Part shown: piece after piece, positions 6,306-6,332 of the stretch | How the letters are laid out: each line of letters opens with the position of its first letter | Numbering within the stretch: the first letter of the stretch is position 1 | Assembly: GCA_900769545.1 (NCBI GenBank) | Contig: CAAGGZ010000005.1 | Location: 1-6,332 of the forward strand | Origin: Clostridia bacterium | Lineage (GTDB): Bacteria; Bacillota; Clostridia; Christensenellales; Borkfalkiaceae | Length of the DNA: 6,332 nt | Direction: 5' to 3' | Notes under the pieces: generated by a model | Told to the model about the DNA's origin: nothing | The model's database searches: none | What the model saw: the letters and a program-made list of their open reading frames with translations, nothing else | Position numbers and translations under genes: made by a program

Positions 6306-6332
6306 AATTTTTATTCAAAATAATAAAGCCAA

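Noticed and set aside
4192..6332. CRISPR array or insertion sequence in the AT-rich part
   Set aside because: No regularly spaced direct repeats, no terminal inverted repeats and no transposase motifs were found.

Overview
The window comes from a bacterium, most likely a Gram-positive Bacillota (Clostridia-like) genome in draft or metagenome assembly. The lineage is weakly supported: it rests on the AAAGGAG-type ribosome binding site, the moderate GC content and the pilus gene style. The left edge is a contig end, because bases 1-12 match the 3' end of a standard Illumina adapter and the first gene is cut there.

Region 1 (about 14-3790, + strand) is one operon segment for the inner-membrane machinery of a type IV pilus or type II secretion-like system. 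It holds a prepilin peptidase (5' truncated), a PilC/GspF platform protein and a PilB/GspE assembly ATPase, in the order D-C-B with gaps of 17 and 28 bases. A strong hairpin terminator follows directly. The peptidase processes prepilins, the ATPase drives assembly from the cytoplasm, and the platform protein couples the two in the membrane. No pilin gene and no PilT-like retraction ATPase are in view.

Region 2 (about 3791-4191) has no convincing gene but is rich in structure. On the minus strand there is a sequence that looks exactly like the 3' end of a tRNA (T-loop, 3' T-stem strand, 7-nt acceptor strand, discriminator, CCA). Its 5' partner sequences are missing, so it looks like a displaced tRNA end, the kind left at the distal edge of an integrated element. 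A perfect 17-bp hairpin abuts it on one side and a perfect 14-bp hairpin on the other. A bidirectional terminator lies just before the next gene.

Region 3 (4192-6332, - strand) is visibly more AT-rich. It carries a 650-residue protein that I do not recognise as a named family, with a C-terminal PD-(D/E)XK nuclease-type motif (E411, D446, E459-x-K461, Q482). Immediately upstream is a possible small hydrophobic ORF of 47 codons whose frame stays open to the window edge. My inference is that the boundary near 4010-4040 separates core chromosome (pilus operon side) from an acquired element carrying a nuclease of possible defence function. No integrase or second attachment site is visible, so this remains a hypothesis.
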